NCBI GenBank assembly: GCA_028274465.1
Contig: CM051456.1
Span: 48,909,011 to 48,973,010, forward strand
DNA: 64,000 nucleotides
Origin: Plantago ovata
Taxonomy: Eukaryota; Streptophyta; Magnoliopsida; Lamiales; Plantaginaceae
Direction of reading: 5' to 3'
Below the pieces are notes generated by a model that had not been told where the DNA came from, made no database searches, and worked only from the letters and a program-made list of their open reading frames with translations. Below are positions 61,107 to 64,000 of the stretch, piece after piece. The first letter of the stretch is position 1. Each line of letters starts with the position of its first letter. The translations under genes were made by a program, and so were the position numbers.

Positions 61107-64000
61107 AACAATCTAGTGATCTAGTTGTTGTTCTATGTACAGGGAAGGACATACAACTCATTTCTTTACATGGATTGTATCTTTCATCTACCTAAAGCAT
61201 AGAAAGTGCATGAATGAATCAATGACCACCTAATCCGATGTTGTAAGGGATACTGACCGGGTAGTTTTCAGCTCTAGTCCTTGTAGTAGTCTCTCCTAGG
61301 TTTGGAAAGGGATATCATAATGGAACACTCTATATAGATCTAACTAATCTAGTGATCTAGTAGTTGTCTATACAGTAAACTCATTCCTTTACATGGGAGT
61401 GGTATCTTTGCATCTACCATAAAAGACTAGAAGTGAATGAATGAATCAATAGACAACTAATCTAGTTTTTAGGGTAATGGAAAGGTTAGTTGTAGCTATA
61501 GTACTTGTAGTTAGTTTCTCTCCTATGTTTGAGGAAAGGGATATCATAATGAACCACTCTAATAGCAACAACTAATCTAGTGATCTATAGTTGTTTCTAT
61601 ACATACAGCTCATTCTCACATGCATTGTATCTTTCATCTACATAAAAGCATAGAAAGTGGATGAATGAATCATCTAGTTATAAGCACAATAGATAGGTTA
61701 AGTTTCAATGGACTCTTTAACTTGCTCATTGAAGGAAGCAAGGAACTGCTTATTTGATTGTGTATATAACCTAGTACTTGTAGTTAGTTCTCTCCTATAT
61801 TTGCGGAAAGGGATATCATAACGGAACACTCTATATAGCAATCTACTAAGCTAGTGATCTAGTTGTTGTTCTATATAAAGGGAAGACATACACTCATTCT
61901 TTACATGGGATTGTTATCTTTCATCTACCTAATGCAATAGAAAGTGAATGAATAATCAGATAAACAACTAATCTAGTTTGTAGGGTAATGGAAAGGTGTA
62001 GTTTCAGCTATAGTACTGTAGTTAGTATTCTCTCTCCTATGTTTGAGGAAAGGGATAGCATAATGGAACCTCTGAAATAGCAATCTAATACTGTAGTGAT
62101 CTAGTAGATTGTTCTATACATACAACTCATTCTTTCGCATGGCATTGTATCTTTCATCTACATAAAGCAATAGAAAGTGGATGAATCAATCATCTAGTTA
62201 GTAAGCAGCAATAGATAGTTAGATGTCAATGGACTCTTTTAACTTGCTGCATAAGGAAGGACAAGAACACTTCTTATGCGATTGTGTATATAACTCTAGT
62301 ACTTGTATTAGTTTCTCTCCTATGTTTGGAGGCAAGGGATATCATACGGAACCTCTATAAAGAGGAATTAATTAATCTAGTGATCTAGTTGTTGTTCTAT
62401 ATAAAGGGAAGACATCAACTCATTCTTTAACATGGGATTGTATCTTTTCATCTACCTAAAAGACAATAGAAATTAATGAATGAAACATAGACAACTAATA
62501 TAGTTGTAAGGTAATGGAAAGGTTAGTTTCAAGCTATAGTAGTTGTAGTTAGTCCCTCGCCTATATTGAAGGAAAGGGATATCATAATGGAACACTCTAA
62601 ATAGCAATCTAACTAATTCTAGTGATCTAGTTGTTGTTCTATCTATACAACATCATTCTTTACATGGGATTGTATCTTTCATCTACCTAAAGCAATAGAA
62701 AAGTGAATGAATGAATCATAGACAACTAATCTAGTTTGTAAGGGTAAATGGAAAGGTTAGTTTCAGCTATAGTACTTGTAGTTAGTTCTCTCCTATGTTT
62801 GAGAAAGGGATATCATAATGGAACACTCTAAATAGCAATCTAACTAATCTAGTGATCTAGTAGTTGTTCTATACATACAACTCATTCTCCATGGCATTGT
62901 ATCTTTCATCTACATAAAGCAATAGAAAGGGGATGAATGAAGCATCTAGTTAGTAAGGCACAATAGATAGGTTTAGTTTCAATGGACTGCTTTAACTTGC
63001 TCATTAAGGAACAAGGGAACTTCTTATTTGATTGTGTATATACTCAGTACTTGTAGTTAGTCGCTCCTATGTTTGTCGGAAGGGAGATCATAACGGAACT
63101 CCTATATAGGCAATCTAACTAATCTAGTGAATCTAGTGTTGTTTTATTAAAGGGAAGACATACAACTCATTGTTACATGGGATGTATCGTTCATCTACCT
63201 AAGCAATAGAATGAATGAATGAATCAATAGACAACTACGTAGTTTGTAAGGGTAATGGAAAGGTTATTTGCAGCTATAGTACTTGTAGTTAGTCTCTCCT
63301 ATGTTTGAGAAGGGATATCATAAGGAACACTCTAAATGCAATCTAACAATCGATGATCTAGTAGTTGTTCGATACATACAACTCATTCTTACATGGGATG
63401 GTATCTTCATCTACATAAAGCAATAGAAAGTGAATGAATGAATCAATAACAGCTAATGTAGTTTTAGGGTAATGGAAAGGTTAGTTTTAGCTATAGTACT
63501 TGTAGTTAGCTCTCTATGTTTGAGGGAGGGATATCATAATGGAACAGTCTAAATAGCATCTAACTAATCTATGATCTAGTAGTTGTTCTATAACATAAGC
63601 TCATTCTTCACATGGCATTGTATCTTTCATCTACATAAATCAATAGGAAGTGGATGAATGAATCATCTAGTTAGTAAGCACATAGATAGGTTAGTTTCAA
63701 TGGACTCTTTAACTTGCTCATTAAGGAAACAAGGGAACTTCTTATTTGATTGTGTATATACTCTAGTACTTGTAGTTACTTCTCTCCTATATTTGCGGAA
63801 AGGGATATCATAACGGAACACTCTATATAACAATCTAACTAATCTAGTGATCTAGTTGTTGTTCTAAATAAAGGGAAGACATACAACTCATTCTTTACAT
63901 GGGATTGTATCTTTCATCTACCTAAAGCAATAGAAAGTGAATGAATGAATCAATAGACAAACTAATCTAGTTTGTAAGGGTAATGGGAAGGTTAGTTTCA
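61107..64000 (-). repeat. Satellite array, block 5 (inverted orientation, indel-rich)
   Basis: Same A/B array, but with frequent single-base insertions and deletions ('acatgcattg', 'gcctatattgaagg', 'gtttgtcggaagggag', 'ccacctaatccgatg') between about 61.1 and 63.7 kb. The last ~250 bases are clean again and resemble the units at 43.9-46.0 kb ('ctaaataaaggg'). The pattern fits low-accuracy consensus next to a gap better than biological decay. No genes. Confidence 0.93.

Noticed and set aside
60967-61161. Open frame running across the second N gap
   Set aside because: Same reason: satellite ends joined by N.
1-64000. CENP-B-box-like or telomeric repeat motifs that would place the array on the chromosome
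   Set aside because: No TTTAGGG tandem tract and no convincing 17-bp CENP-B-like box was seen, so centromeric or subtelomeric position is left open.

Overview
This window is plant nuclear heterochromatin. About 55 kb of the 64 kb is one AT-rich tandem satellite family. It is interrupted by two near-identical L1-type LINE retrotransposons and two 100-base runs of N. No host gene, tRNA, rRNA or CRISPR array is visible. A plant is indicated by the LINE ORF2, which has an APE-type endonuclease, a YADD reverse transcriptase, a zf-RVT zinc motif and a C-terminal plant-type RNase H (RVT_3-like). The protein style recalls dicot, perhaps legume, LINEs, but the species cannot be named from sequence alone.

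Layout: 1-14446 satellite in '+' orientation; 14447-18635 LINE copy 1 (sense on '-', 5'-truncated, about 4.19 kb); 18636-26921 satellite '+'; 26922-27021 gap; 27022-38559 satellite in the opposite orientation; 38560-43360 LINE copy 2 (sense on '-', 5'-truncated inside ORF1, about 4.80 kb); 43361-61006 satellite '-'; 61007-61106 gap; 61107-64000 satellite '-', rich in small indels.

The satellite has two alternating monomer classes: A (about 227-241 bp) and B (about 289 bp, carrying a roughly 60-bp extra module). They form several higher-order repeats (HORs): an exact 2,261-bp nine-monomer unit on the left; 1,265-bp, 1,794-bp and 976-bp units on the right; and several larger segmental duplications. 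Monomer boundaries and periods were counted by hand from the start of the recurrent 'agaatgag' motif or from other private variants.

The LINEs are the only protein-coding content and both are dead: copy 1 has two 1-bp frameshifts, a 25-bp deletion and a deep 5' truncation; copy 2 has two 1-bp frameshifts at its RNase H end and a truncated ORF1. Their lesions differ and they are otherwise almost identical (about nine substitutions over 4.19 kb by eye), so a common source was active recently. The two insertions lie 4 bp apart in satellite-monomer coordinates but in opposite orientation relative to the satellite. Uninterrupted paralogous copies of both target sites survive in the window, so each insertion can be placed after the local HOR amplification. 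No new multi-gene system was found; the interest lies in array architecture, target choice and relative dating.
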